Positions 17,684 through 26,004 of a stretch of DNA of 64,000 nt are shown in pieces (positions within the stretch are counted from its first letter, which is position 1; each line of letters opens with the position of its first letter). Under the pieces are notes generated by a model that saw only the letters and a program-made list of their open reading frames with translations, did no database searches and had not been told where the DNA came from. The position numbers and the translations under genes were made by a program. This DNA is from CAWGJC01 sp965276665 (lineage in GTDB: Bacteria > Pseudomonadota > Alphaproteobacteria > Acetobacterales > Acetobacteraceae): NCBI GenBank assembly GCA_965276665.1, contig OZ255620.1, positions 248,001 through 312,000 on the forward strand, written 5' to 3'.

Positions 17684-18910
17684 ATGAACTCAATCAACGT
17701 CCCTCCCGCTCGACCCGCGGGATATCCTGCCGTTCCGTCCGACACGCCGGTGTCCGCCGGCTATAAGGTCGATATCTCACGCGGCGAGCGGATTGGCCGT
17801 GTCTCGTCCGAATGGTTCTCCCGGCCCGACGACGAGCGTTATCTGTCCCTCAACGCCCTTCATACCGCCGTCCGTGCCCGAGCCGATCGAGCGACCGCTC
17901 GCACGGTTGAAACCCGCGATATCCGGGTGGAGGCAAGCCGGGACAATGCGGAACGCATGGCGCTGATCGTGCCCGGCCGTGACGCGCCGGTCGCACCCAC
18001 GCATTGGTCGTTCGGCCAGATGTGCAGCCTGGTCGGCGCCCCCGCCGGCTACTTGCGCGAGCTTCCAGCGCCGCTGGCCGGCATCAACATGCAGCACGGC
18101 CTGCTGTCGCACCGAGCCGAGCTGATCAAGACGCTCGAAGCCGACGAGGGCCGCATCGAGCTGCGCGCCGTCACAGGGCCGGATTACGGCCGTATCTGGG
18201 ACCATGAGCTCGTGGGCGCGGTGATGAAGATCGCCGGCGACGGCGTCGGCGATACACGCTGGAAGGTGCCAGGCCTGCTCGACTGGTCGACGATGCGGCA
18301 CAACCCGTTCGTCGAAGTGACGAAGGACACGACCACCCTCTACGCCAGCGACCGCGACGTCTTCCTGTTCCTGGTCGACGACACGCACCCGATCGAGGCC
18401 GGCCGCCTGCCGAACGGCGACCCCGACCTCTACTTCCGCGGCTTCTACTGCTGGAACAGCGAGGTCGGCTCGAAGACGCTGGGCATGGCGTCGTTCTTCC
18501 TGCGCGCCGTCTGCATGAACCGGAACATCTGGGGCGCGGAGGGCTTCGAGGAGATCAGCATCCGGCACAGCAAGTTTGCCGCCAACCGGTTCGCCCACGA
18601 GGCGGCGCCGGCGCTGGAGAACTTCGCCAACTCGTCGGCCGCCCCGTTTATGGCCGGGATCAAGGCGTCGCGCGAGCGGATCGTGGCGCGCAAGGACGAG
18701 GACCGCGAGGGCTTCCTGCGCAAACAGGGCTTCTCCAAGCCCGAGACGGCGAAGATCATCGCCACCGTGCTGGAGGAGGAGGGCCGTCCGCCGGAGTCCA
18801 TCTTCGACTTCGTGCAGGGCATTACCGCCTTAGCCCGGTCCAAGCCGCACCAGGATGCGCGGCTGGAGTTGGAGGGCAAGGCTTCGAAGCTGCTGGCCAG
18901 CGTCCGCTAA
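17684..18910 (+). CDS. DUF932 domain protein
   Basis: This 408-residue protein contains the DUF932 core (HWSFGQMCSLVGAPAGYLREL, AVTGPDYGRIWDHELV, LFLVDDTHPIEAG, GFYCWNSEVGSKTLGMASFFLRAVC). Phage and conjugative elements commonly carry it, often beside ParB-like proteins, and its biochemical role is unknown. The ATG at 17684 follows a GGAG box; longer in-frame readings cross the DUF4326 gene. The next gene, parB, has a sibling leader, implying common control. Confidence 0.85.
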   Translation: MNSINVPPARPAGYPAVPSDTPVSAGYKVDISRGERIGRVSSEWFSRPDDERYLSLNALHTAVRARADRATARTVETRDIRVEASRDNAERMALIVPGRDAPVAPTHWSFGQMCSLVGAPAGYLRELPAPLAGINMQHGLLSHRAELIKTLEADEGRIELRAVTGPDYGRIWDHELVGAVMKIAGDGVGDTRWKVPGLLDWSTMRHNPFVEVTKDTTTLYASDRDVFLFLVDDTHPIEAGRLPNGDPDLYFRGFYCWNSEVGSKTLGMASFFLRAVCMNRNIWGAEGFEEISIRHSKFAANRFAHEAAPALENFANSSAAPFMAGIKASRERIVARKDEDREGFLRKQGFSKPETAKIIATVLEEEGRPPESIFDFVQGITALARSKPHQDARLELEGKASKLLASVR

Positions 18911-18979
18911 TTCTGAGAAGCGTGGGGGCGGCTCTCCGTCTCCACGCCGACGCGGCTTATGCGTCCCCGGATGCGTCGA

Positions 18980-19063
18980 GAGTGAGAGGGCCGTGAACGG
19001 CTTCTTGACGGGTTGAGGAGGTCGAGAGAGCGTCTCCCGGCCGGCCCGTCACGGAGACTTACC
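18980..19063 (+). promoter_or_regulatory. Structured leader before parB (copy 2)
   Basis: The 84-base sequence before the parB GTG is a diverged copy of the DUF932 leader. It has GAGTGAGAGGG at the 5' end, a CCGT/ACGG stem, the GGTTGAGGAGGTCGAGAGAG block with a GAGA/TCTC hairpin, and ends ACGGAGACTT. Stems are kept although arm sequences differ, which favours an RNA function over a protein operator. Confidence 0.6.
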
Positions 19064-21196
19064 GTGGCCCAATCGGTTCAGAAGATCACGCTCAGCGCCT
19101 CGCGCGACATCCCCTTCAACAAGCTGCTGCTCAGCGCCTGCAACGTCCGCCGCGTCAAGGCGGGCGTGTCGATCGAGCAGCTCGCCGACGACATCGCCCG
19201 GCGCACCCTGCTGCAGTCCCTCACCGTGCGGCCCGTGCTGGACGCCGCCGGCATCGAGACCGGAATGTACGAGATCCCGGCCGGCGGTCGCCGCTTCCGT
19301 GCGCTGGAGCTGTTGGTCAAGCAGAAGCGCCTGGCCAAGGCTGCGCCGATCCCGTGCGTGATCCGCGAGGGCGGCATCGCCGAGGAGGACTCTCTGGCCG
19401 AGAACGTCCAGCGCGCGCCGCTGCACCCGCTCGACCAATTCCGGGCATTCCTGGCGCTGCGCGAGAAGGGCCAGTCCGAGGAGGAGATCGCCGCCGCGTT
19501 CTTCGTGTCGGTCGCCGTCGTGAAGCAGCGGCTGCGGTTGGCGTCGGTGTCGCCCAAGCTGCTGGACGTCTACGCCGAGGACGGCCTGACGCTCGACCAG
19601 TTGATGGCGTTCACGGTCAACGGCGACCATGAGCGGCAGGAGCAGGTGTTTGACCGGCTGAGCCAGTCATACACCAAGGAAGCTTACGTCATCCGGCGCA
19701 TGCTGACCGAGGGCGCGGTGCGCGCAGCGGACAAGCGGGCGCTGTTCGTCGGCGTCGAGGCTTACGAGGGAGCGGGCGGCACGGTCATGCGCGACCTGTT
19801 CCAGGGCGACGACGGTGGCTGGTTGCAAGACCCCGGGCTGATCGACCAGCTCGTGGTCGAGAAGCTCCAGCGCGATGCCGAGACCGTGGCCGCCGAAGGT
19901 TGGAAGTGGATCGAGGTCGCGCCCGACTTCGCCTACGGCCACCATTTCGGGCTGCGCCAGCTGCGGGGCGGAGTGGTGGCGCTCTCCGCCGAGGAGGAAG
20001 CGACGCGGGACGCCCTGCGGGAGGAGTACGACCGGCTCGAGCAAGAGTACGCCGACTACGAGGACCTGCCGGAGGAGATCGACCGGCGCATGACCGAGAT
20101 CGAGACCATGCTCGGCACGCTAGAAGATCGTCCGGCGGCGTTCGACCCCGAGGAAGTGGCGCGTGCTGGCGCGTTCGTTAGCATCGACGGGGCGGGCGCC
20201 CTGAAGGTCGAGCGGGGCTATGTCCGACCGGAGGACGAGTTGCCGATCCCGGAAGAGCCCGATGTCGAGATCGACGCCGAGGGCGGTTACGACGACCCGA
20301 TCACCGCGACGTCGTATGCCGCGACAAGCGGCAGCACGGTTTACGGCAACCCCGGACCCGCGGCGGAGCCGGAGGAGGAAGACGGCATCAGGCCATTGCC
20401 CGACCGGCTGCTGACCGAGCTGACCACGCACCGAACCCTGGCTCTGCGCGTGGCACTCGGCGAGCACAGGGACGTCGCGTTCCTGGCAGCCCTGCACGCG
20501 TTCTGCCTGCGCGTGTTCTACGGCTACGGCCTGAACACATGCCTGGAGCTGGACGTGAAGAGCGTCACGTTCCACGCCCAGGCGCCGGGCCTGAACGACA
20601 CCACGCTGGCGCGGACGCTGGCGCAGCGGCACCAGGACTGGTCGGCGAAGTTGCCGAAGCAGCCGGAAGACCTCTGGGCCACCCTGGCCGGATTGGGCGA
20701 ACTGTCCCGCGAGGCGCTGTTCGCGCACTGCGTCGGCCTGAGCGTCAATGCCGTGCACGAAGCCTACAGCCGCCGGCCGCAGGTGCTCGCGCATGCCGAC
20801 GTGCTGGCGAAGGCGGTTGACCTCGACATGGCGGCGGCGGGCTGGACGCCAACGGTCGACACGTATCTCGGCCGGGTCACCAAGGCGCGTATCCTGCAAG
20901 CCGTGCGGGAGGCCAAGGGCGAGCACGCGGCGCAGCTGATCGACCACCTCAAGAAGGGCGAGATGGCCGAGAAGGCCGAGGCGCTGCTGGCCGGGTCGGG
21001 ATGGCTGGCCGAGCCGCTGCGCACGCCGGGCCGGGCAATGCCGCAAGTCGCCGAAGTCGAGGCGCTCGCGGCGACCGACGTCACCGGGTCCGAAGAGGCG
21101 GGCACCGCTGGCGTTGCTCCGCTAGCCACGGATGACGGCGAGGCCGAGGGCTTCGAGCAGGAGGCCGACGAAGCCCACGCGTTCGCGGCCGAATAG
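19064..21196 (+). CDS. ParB/RepB/Spo0J-like partition-domain protein
   Basis: The 710-residue protein has an N-terminal ParB/sulfiredoxin-like domain (about residues 15-125, with IPAGGRRFRALELLV and SLAENVQRAPLHPLDQFRAF) and a HTH segment (EEEIAAAFFVSVAVVKQRLRL). A long acidic, coiled-coil-prone extension follows, with EEYDRLEQEYADYED near residue 330. No parA lies beside it, so classical segregation is doubtful; large proteins of this type may regulate the element. GTG 19064 follows ACGGAGAC; the upstream frame lies in the leader. Confidence 0.85.
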   Translation: MAQSVQKITLSASRDIPFNKLLLSACNVRRVKAGVSIEQLADDIARRTLLQSLTVRPVLDAAGIETGMYEIPAGGRRFRALELLVKQKRLAKAAPIPCVIREGGIAEEDSLAENVQRAPLHPLDQFRAFLALREKGQSEEEIAAAFFVSVAVVKQRLRLASVSPKLLDVYAEDGLTLDQLMAFTVNGDHERQEQVFDRLSQSYTKEAYVIRRMLTEGAVRAADKRALFVGVEAYEGAGGTVMRDLFQGDDGGWLQDPGLIDQLVVEKLQRDAETVAAEGWKWIEVAPDFAYGHHFGLRQLRGGVVALSAEEEATRDALREEYDRLEQEYADYEDLPEEIDRRMTEIETMLGTLEDRPAAFDPEEVARAGAFVSIDGAGALKVERGYVRPEDELPIPEEPDVEIDAEGGYDDPITATSYAATSGSTVYGNPGPAAEPEEEDGIRPLPDRLLTELTTHRTLALRVALGEHRDVAFLAALHAFCLRVFYGYGLNTCLELDVKSVTFHAQAPGLNDTTLARTLAQRHQDWSAKLPKQPEDLWATLAGLGELSREALFAHCVGLSVNAVHEAYSRRPQVLAHADVLAKAVDLDMAAAGWTPTVDTYLGRVTKARILQAVREAKGEHAAQLIDHLKKGEMAEKAEALLAGSGWLAEPLRTPGRAMPQVAEVEALAATDVTGSEEAGTAGVAPLATDDGEAEGFEQEADEAHAFAAE

Positions 21197-21208
21197 CTGA
21201 ACCAAGTC

Positions 21209-21234
21209 TGCGGGGCGGCAACGGCCGTCCCGCA
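21209..21234 (+). terminator. Stem-loop ahead of the DUF6878 gene
   Basis: An 11-bp stem (TGCGGGGCGGC / GCCGTCCCGCA, one G-T pair) with loop AACG is followed by a pyrimidine tail (TCTCTTCCCCTC) and the GGAG box of the next gene. It begins 12 bases after the parB stop. It could terminate or attenuate transcription, or protect the downstream message. Confidence 0.55.
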
Positions 21235-21260
21235 TCTCTTCCCCTCATTGGAGATCTGTC

Positions 21261-21737
21261 ATGACCGAAGTTCAATCGGCGCAGGATGCTGTTGTCGTCT
21301 GGCAGCAGTTGATCGCGCAGGACGACGCCCGCAGCCGCCTTGCCGAAGAAGCCCTGCCCGGCAACAAGGCTGCACTTTTCGATAAGCTCGCCAGCGCCGG
21401 CATCACCAGTGTCGTCGTCACCTTCGACGGCGTCGGCGACTCAGGCCAAATCGAAAGCATCGACGCCCGCACAGGCGATGCCGCGGCCGCCCTGCCCATC
21501 TGCGACATCGAGATCGCAACACCTGCCTGGGATGGCTCGGAGCTCCATCGCCGCACGTTGCCGCTGGGTGAAGCGATCGAACAACTCGCCTACGCCTTCT
21601 TGGAAGAGACGCATGGCGGGTGGGAGAACAACGAAGGCGCGTTCGGCGAAATCACTTTCGACGTTGCGGAGCGAACGATCCGGCTCGACTACAACGAGCG
21701 TATCGAAAGCTCCGAATATTCCGGTCACGAGTGGTGA
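21261..21737 (+). CDS. DUF6878-like protein of conjugative elements
   Basis: The 158-residue acidic protein has an N-terminal helix region (VWQQLIAQDDARSRLAEEALPGNKAALFDKLASAG), strands (ITSVVVTFDGVGDSGQIESI) and a conserved-looking ETHGGWENNEGAFGEITFDV near residue 130. The closest family I recognise is DUF6878, found in ICE and plasmid housekeeping arrays. Function is unknown. It precedes the DUF6915-like gene by 9 bp, so the two are co-transcribed. Confidence 0.7.
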   Translation: MTEVQSAQDAVVVWQQLIAQDDARSRLAEEALPGNKAALFDKLASAGITSVVVTFDGVGDSGQIESIDARTGDAAAALPICDIEIATPAWDGSELHRRTLPLGEAIEQLAYAFLEETHGGWENNEGAFGEITFDVAERTIRLDYNERIESSEYSGHEW

Positions 21738-21746
21738 GGGCGGATC

Positions 21747-22163
21747 ATGGCACATCCCTATCACCATGCCCTGTCCTCCGCGCGGAAATGGGGCGGCGCC
21801 GCCGACGACTACCTTCCGCTCCACGCGTGGTTCGATGAACCCTCGAAGCTGATCATCGCCGACTTCCGGCACCGGGCGCTTCGCCACCACGCCGAAGGCG
21901 TGTTCGGCCTGGAGCGCGCGTTCGGGACCACGGTCACGGTCTCGACCGGTCGCGTCGTGCCGGTGCGGCTGATTGGCGAGCAGCACTGCATCGAAGACCT
22001 CGGCTTGATTCCGAGCTTCGCCGACTGGGTGCGCTGCATCCGGCCGGAACCCTGGATGGGCCGCGCGCAACCGATCCATCGCGACGTCGATCCGTTCGCG
22101 ACGCAACCACCCGGTCATACCCTCTTGCCGTCAACGGTGCAGCGATTTGGAGACGTGCCATGA
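21747..22163 (+). CDS. DUF6915-like protein of conjugative elements
   Basis: The 138-residue protein starts MAHPYHHALSSARKWGGAADDYLPLHAWFDE and contains KLIIADFRHRALRHHAEGVFGLERAFG, an HHAEG segment typical of DUF6915. It usually follows DUF6878 in mobile elements. The conserved His cluster suggests metal binding, but nothing is proven. Its stop overlaps the ATG of the next gene by four bases. Confidence 0.7.
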   Translation: MAHPYHHALSSARKWGGAADDYLPLHAWFDEPSKLIIADFRHRALRHHAEGVFGLERAFGTTVTVSTGRVVPVRLIGEQHCIEDLGLIPSFADWVRCIRPEPWMGRAQPIHRDVDPFATQPPGHTLLPSTVQRFGDVP

Positions 22164-22465
22164 CCGTCACTTACCCGTTGCGGATTTTCTTCGATTGCTC
22201 GACCGTCCATCTCTCGGCGGCGGCGTGCCGGTGGCTTGATGAGAACGCCGTTGAAGCAGCGACGCGCCAGCTCGCGCCGATCAGTGCCCCGTCGGCGACC
22301 CCGTTCGGCTGGTTTCTCTATGCCGCCAGGCCGCCCTATTACGGCGAGCCGCCGGACCTGGTTGCGGTGATGCGGCATGCACGCGCGAAGGGCGCCGAAT
22401 ACATTCTGTTCGACGCCGACGCGCCACCGAACAACGAGCTGCCGGTCTTCGAGGAGGCCGACTGA
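22160..22465 (+). CDS. DUF5983-like small protein
   Basis: The 101-residue protein reads RIFFDCSTVHLSAAACRWLDE, FGWFLYAARP and GAEYILFDADAPPNNELPVFEE. The STVHL and FDADAPPNNELP blocks resemble DUF5983 proteins of ICE arrays. The start overlaps the previous stop (ATGA), so translation is coupled. Function unknown. Confidence 0.65.
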   Translation: MTVTYPLRIFFDCSTVHLSAAACRWLDENAVEAATRQLAPISAPSATPFGWFLYAARPPYYGEPPDLVAVMRHARAKGAEYILFDADAPPNNELPVFEEAD

Positions 22466-22497
22466 CGCTGCGATGCAGCAACAACACTCTCCACCCC

Positions 22498-22523
22498 GAA
22501 GCCCGGCCACCGCGCCGGGCTTC
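22498..22523 (+). terminator. Perfect stem-loop ahead of gene at 22,543
   Basis: A 10-bp perfect inverted repeat (GAAGCCCGGC / GCCGGGCTTC) with loop CACCGC is followed by ATCGTTT and then AGGAGG and ATG 20 bases away. It is the second member of the hairpin-before-RBS series. Confidence 0.6.
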
Positions 22524-22542
22524 ATCGTTTCAGGAGGCCGCG

Positions 22543-23031
22543 ATGGCGGACTATTTTTGCCAGTTTTCCTGCATGTTCGACGTCGGCACGGCGGAGAACG
22601 CCGTACGCGCGATCGAAATCCAGCGGCAGCAAGCCGTGGCGCTATTCGATGAAGACGGCAGCGACCGGGGCTTCGACGTTCAGCATGATCCCGAAACCGG
22701 TCCGGGAGCGCTCTGGATCAGCTCGGACGAGTATGGCGAGCCGGAACAAGTCATCGCCTTCGTGCTCGCCTGCGCGGAGGCATTCGACCTGACTGGCCGC
22801 TGGGGTTTCGCGTGGGCGTTGACCTGCTCGAAACCGCGCCTCGACGGTTTCGGCGGCGGGGCACAGGTGACCGATCTTGGCGCACGCAAGAGCGTCGGTT
22901 GGATCGATTGCGAACACTGGCTGCTGGGCGCGCTCGATCCGGTATCCGACGCCGAAACCGGCATCGCGCAATCGGCGGCAATTGGCGGCGGACAGGTCGT
23001 GGGCACCGGAGCGCATTCGACCGAGGATTAG
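22543..23031 (+). CDS. Hypothetical protein of ICE housekeeping array
   Basis: The 162-residue acidic protein starts MADYFCQFSCMFDVGTAENA and includes ALWISSDEYGEPEQVIAFVLACAEAFDLTGRWGFAWALTCSKP. Similar small proteins occur beside DUF932 and Toprim genes in conjugative elements, but I cannot name a family. An AGGAGG box lies 8 bp upstream of the ATG. Alpha/beta character is likely; no membrane segment is seen. Confidence 0.65.
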   Translation: MADYFCQFSCMFDVGTAENAVRAIEIQRQQAVALFDEDGSDRGFDVQHDPETGPGALWISSDEYGEPEQVIAFVLACAEAFDLTGRWGFAWALTCSKPRLDGFGGGAQVTDLGARKSVGWIDCEHWLLGALDPVSDAETGIAQSAAIGGGQVVGTGAHSTED

Positions 23032-23089
23032 GCCGGTCGCGACCGACCTCACGCGATCGCGGCCGAGCACTCACCCGCTGCTGCAACCT

Positions 23090-23115
23090 GGGGCTTGCCA
23101 GCATTGGCGGGCCCC
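23090..23115 (+). terminator. Stem-loop with T-run ahead of the Toprim gene
   Basis: An 11-bp stem (GGGGCTTGCCA / TGGCGGGCCCC, with two G-T pairs) and loop GCAT is followed directly by TTTTCTTG, the form of a factor-independent terminator. The next start codon is 22 bases on, after CTGGAGG, so it may act as an attenuator as well as a terminator. Confidence 0.65.
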
Positions 23116-23136
23116 TTTTCTTGTCTGGAGGTCGCG

Positions 23137-24192
23137 ATGCCGCATATGGCGTCAGAATTGGCACGCCGTCTCGCCGGAAATGCCGAAGCCGTCTGCCGCC
23201 ACTATTTGTCGAACGGCTACCGCCAAGGCCGATACTGGCTCGTCGGCGATGTCGACAACACGCCGGGCCGCAGTCTGTACGTTCGCTTGCATGGACCCGA
23301 AGCAGGGCGAGGCGCAGCCGGAAAATGGACTGATTCGGCGACCGGTGAACACGGCGATCTCCTGGACCTGATCGCTGCAAACCGCAGGATAGACGCCACG
23401 CGCGACGTGCTTGACGAAGCGCGGCGATTCCTGAGCCTGCCAGCGCCCGAAAGCGCCTCGACGCACTCGCCAGCACCGGCCGGATCGCCGGAAGCAGCCC
23501 GGCGTTTGTTCGCGGCGTCCAGGCCGATCGTGGGCACGATCGCAGAAGCGTATCTGAGCGAACGCGGCATCACGGCTTTACGGGACTGCACGGCGCTGCG
23601 TTTCCACCCGCGATGCTACTACCGCCAGGATGGCGAGACAGCGGCCGGAGTGCGCGCAGACTGGCCGGCGCTTGTGGCAGCCATCACGGACATCGGCGGC
23701 ACGATGACCGGGGCACACCGTACCTGGCTCGATCCGTCCGGCCGCACGAAGGCGCCGGTCGAAACGCCGCGACGTGCGATGGGTCACCTACTCGGCAACG
23801 CAGTGCGGTTCGGCAGAGCGCTCGACGTCATGGCGGCTGGCGAGGGTATCGAGACGATGCTGTCGCTGCGCAGCGTCATGCCGAGTCTGCCGATGGCCGC
23901 CGCACTCTCGGCCAACCACCTCGCCGCCCTGATGCTGCCAACAACGCTGCACCGGCTCTACATCGCGCGCGACAACGACCCGGCGGGACAGCGCGCGGTG
24001 GAGGCATTAACGGGGCGAGCGCACGAGGGCGGCATCGAGGCGCTGGTTCTGGCGCCGACACTGGGCGACTTCAACGATGACCTGCGGCAGATCGGCCCTG
24101 ACGCACTCGGGGCAGCACTTCGGGTGCAGCTCGTCCCGGAAGACGTTGAGCAGTTCTGGCGGCCACCGGAGCGCGGCGAACGGACCCGGTGA
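23137..24192 (+). CDS. Toprim-domain primase-like protein
   Basis: This 351-residue protein has an N-terminal region typical of plasmid/phage primase-helicase homologues (about 1-90, GRYWLVGDVDNTPGRSLYVRL) and a C-terminal Toprim domain. The acidic AAGEGIETMLSL (about residue 235) and LYIARDNDPAGQRAVE (about 275) are the Toprim Glu and DxD-like motifs. It may make primers for transferred strands or act on nucleic acids. ATG 23137 follows CTGGAGG. It ends the hairpin-separated array. Confidence 0.8.
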   Translation: MPHMASELARRLAGNAEAVCRHYLSNGYRQGRYWLVGDVDNTPGRSLYVRLHGPEAGRGAAGKWTDSATGEHGDLLDLIAANRRIDATRDVLDEARRFLSLPAPESASTHSPAPAGSPEAARRLFAASRPIVGTIAEAYLSERGITALRDCTALRFHPRCYYRQDGETAAGVRADWPALVAAITDIGGTMTGAHRTWLDPSGRTKAPVETPRRAMGHLLGNAVRFGRALDVMAAGEGIETMLSLRSVMPSLPMAAALSANHLAALMLPTTLHRLYIARDNDPAGQRAVEALTGRAHEGGIEALVLAPTLGDFNDDLRQIGPDALGAALRVQLVPEDVEQFWRPPERGERTR

Positions 24193-24523
24193 ACGTGGCG
24201 GCATCCCGAGGGTCGCGGGTGGTGCAGTCAGCGCGTGCATCGATCCGGCTGGGAGAGCCGCGCCCACGGCCTTCTGAGAGGGCGATCGGACCGGAAGCGG
24301 TCCGGGCCGGCAACAGCTGAGGCCAGCTATTTTCCGCCGCCGCCAAGAGGGCGGCTTTGCATCGCGAAGCAAAATAGCCGTCCCACGCCGTCCTCCGCTG
24401 CGCTGCGGCCGCTCGCGCTCATGGCAAGCCATTGGGCGCGGCGGTGCAAGCCCGGTCCGCCCCCGGTCTTCGACGCCTGCGAAGGCCGCGATGGGCGCGG
24501 TCCGAAGCCGGAGGAAGACGACG
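24193..24523. other. 331-bp non-coding region with three-way-junction element (24,326-24,378)
   Basis: No gene is supported here. At 24,326-24,378 an outer stem GCTATTTT/AAAATAGC encloses two hairpins: CCGCC/GGCGG with loop AAGAG, and CTTTGC/GCGAAG with loop ATC. It is followed at 24,391 by TCCTCCGCTGCGCTGCGGC. The same architecture and the same trailing 19-mer occur at 27,121-27,199 before DUF736, with different stem sequences. It is probably a structured RNA leader or a DNA repeat of the element. Confidence 0.6.
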
Positions 24524-25462
24524 ATGACCGACCACCTCAACCCCGACCACGAGCCGCAGCACGCAGAGTCCTCGACCGCCTCCCTCCTCACCGAACTCCA
24601 GCTCTACGGCCACCGTCCCTTTCAGGACGAACCCGACGCTAGGCCGCTGCCCGAGGAGCACACCGTCCGCACCGCACTAGCCGACATCTTCGACGCCCTC
24701 GTCTCCACCCTCACTGACACGCGCCTCGAGCCCGACCTCGAAGACCTGCTCTGGTCCACCGTCAACCTGTTCCACCGCGCCGCGGATCGGGTCGAACGCG
24801 AGCTCGACACGAACGAACAGGCGCAGCGCCGGAGCCAAAAGGACCAGGACGGCTCGGAAATACGGTCGGTCGAGTTGGAGCGGCTGCTGGCCGAGGGCCT
24901 GACGCTGATCGAGCGACGCAACGCCTTCGAGATCATGCGCGACGGGGCCGCCGACCTGTTCGAGACGCACACCGGAACCGCCTGGCGACCGCGCACCGGA
25001 TCGAAGGTGAACCATCGCGCACTGACATCGGCGGTGATCGACAGCCGCGACTTCCTGGCGGCCAAGCGCCGGGCCGAAACCGAGGTGATGGTGCCGCCCG
25101 GTCCCAAGGTGGCCTTCACGGGCGGCTACGAGTGCAACGACCACCAGGCAATCTGGGCAGCGCTCGACCGGGTGCATGCCAAGCATCCCGGCATGGTGCT
25201 GCTGCACGGGGGATCGCCCAAGGGCGCCGAACGCATCGCAGCGTGCTGGGCCGACAACCGCAAGGTCCCGCAGGTCGCCTTCAAACCCGACTTCACCCGG
25301 CACAGGAACGCGGCCCCGTTCAAGCGCAACGACCAACTGCTCGACGTCCTGCCGATCGGCGTCGTGGTGTTTCCAGGCTCCGGCATCTCGGACAACCTGG
25401 CCGACAAAGCCCGCAAGCTCGGCATCCCGCTGTTCGACTTCCGCAAGGGAGGCGGGGCGTGA
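24524..25462 (+). CDS. DUF2493 domain protein (SLOG/YspA-like)
   Basis: The 312-residue protein has an acidic helical N-terminal part (about 1-195) and a C-terminal Rossmann-like DUF2493 domain (about 195-305): KVAFTGGYECNDHQAIWAAL, VLLHGGSPKGAERIAACWA and GVVVFPGSGISDNLADKAR. The glycine-rich loops suggest binding of a nucleotide-derived ligand, as in SLOG proteins. The ATG after GGAGGAAG is chosen. Common in alphaproteobacterial ICEs; role unknown. Confidence 0.82.
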   Translation: MTDHLNPDHEPQHAESSTASLLTELQLYGHRPFQDEPDARPLPEEHTVRTALADIFDALVSTLTDTRLEPDLEDLLWSTVNLFHRAADRVERELDTNEQAQRRSQKDQDGSEIRSVELERLLAEGLTLIERRNAFEIMRDGAADLFETHTGTAWRPRTGSKVNHRALTSAVIDSRDFLAAKRRAETEVMVPPGPKVAFTGGYECNDHQAIWAALDRVHAKHPGMVLLHGGSPKGAERIAACWADNRKVPQVAFKPDFTRHRNAAPFKRNDQLLDVLPIGVVVFPGSGISDNLADKARKLGIPLFDFRKGGGA

Positions 25463-25576
25463 GCCCCGCCGACAAGCGCTGGTGTCGCTGGTTAGTCAGC
25501 TTGGTAGCGGCCGCGCGCTGTCGACAGGACGGCAATAGCGACCGGGAGCACAATCGATAACGAGGAGCGTTGCACC

Positions 25577-25999
25577 ATGGTGCTCGGGATCATCTTCAGC
25601 TTGCTCGGCCTTGGCTTTATGATCGCGATCATGTTTGAAATCGCGATCTTCGCCCTGCCGTTATCCATAGCTGTCGCCGCAGGCCGGCTCGCTATAGAGA
25701 CCGGTGCTGGTGTGCTCGGCGCGATCGCCGCCGGCCTCGTCGCCGGCATTGCTGCGTTTGGTGCAGGTCAGGTCGTCCTTGCAATGACGTGTTCAACGCT
25801 CGTGCGGATCGTGGTCGGGCTCGCTTTCGCGACACCCGCCGCCGTGTCTGGCTATGGCATGGTGCTCGACCTATCAAGGATCGGTGGGGCGCACGGCGTG
25901 TGGCCGTCGATCTTCGCAGTCACCGGCGGGATCACTATCGGCATCGCCGCCGCTCGGCGACTTGCCATCCCGCTTGTGTCGACCACCACGACGGTCTGA
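25577..25999 (+). CDS. Hypothetical multi-pass membrane protein
   Basis: The 140-residue protein is almost wholly hydrophobic, with about four membrane segments: residues 3-33, 40-65, 66-90 and 108-130. It has no charged loop of note and no recognised family. It lies 5 bp before the SRAP gene and 114 bp after DUF2493, so it may share a transcript with SRAP. A role at the envelope, for example in exclusion or immunity, is possible but unsupported. Confidence 0.55.
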   Translation: MVLGIIFSLLGLGFMIAIMFEIAIFALPLSIAVAAGRLAIETGAGVLGAIAAGLVAGIAAFGAGQVVLAMTCSTLVRIVVGLAFATPAAVSGYGMVLDLSRIGGAHGVWPSIFAVTGGITIGIAAARRLAIPLVSTTTTV

Positions 26000-26004
26000 G
26001 CGCG

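Noticed and set aside
18004..18207. Arg-rich short frames inside the DUF932 and parB genes
   Set aside because: They lie wholly inside well-supported genes in other frames and have no start signals.
24326..24378. Three-way junction as a hammerhead ribozyme
   Set aside because: The conserved core (CUGAUGA and GAAA) is absent in both copies, so a self-cleaving hammerhead is not supported.
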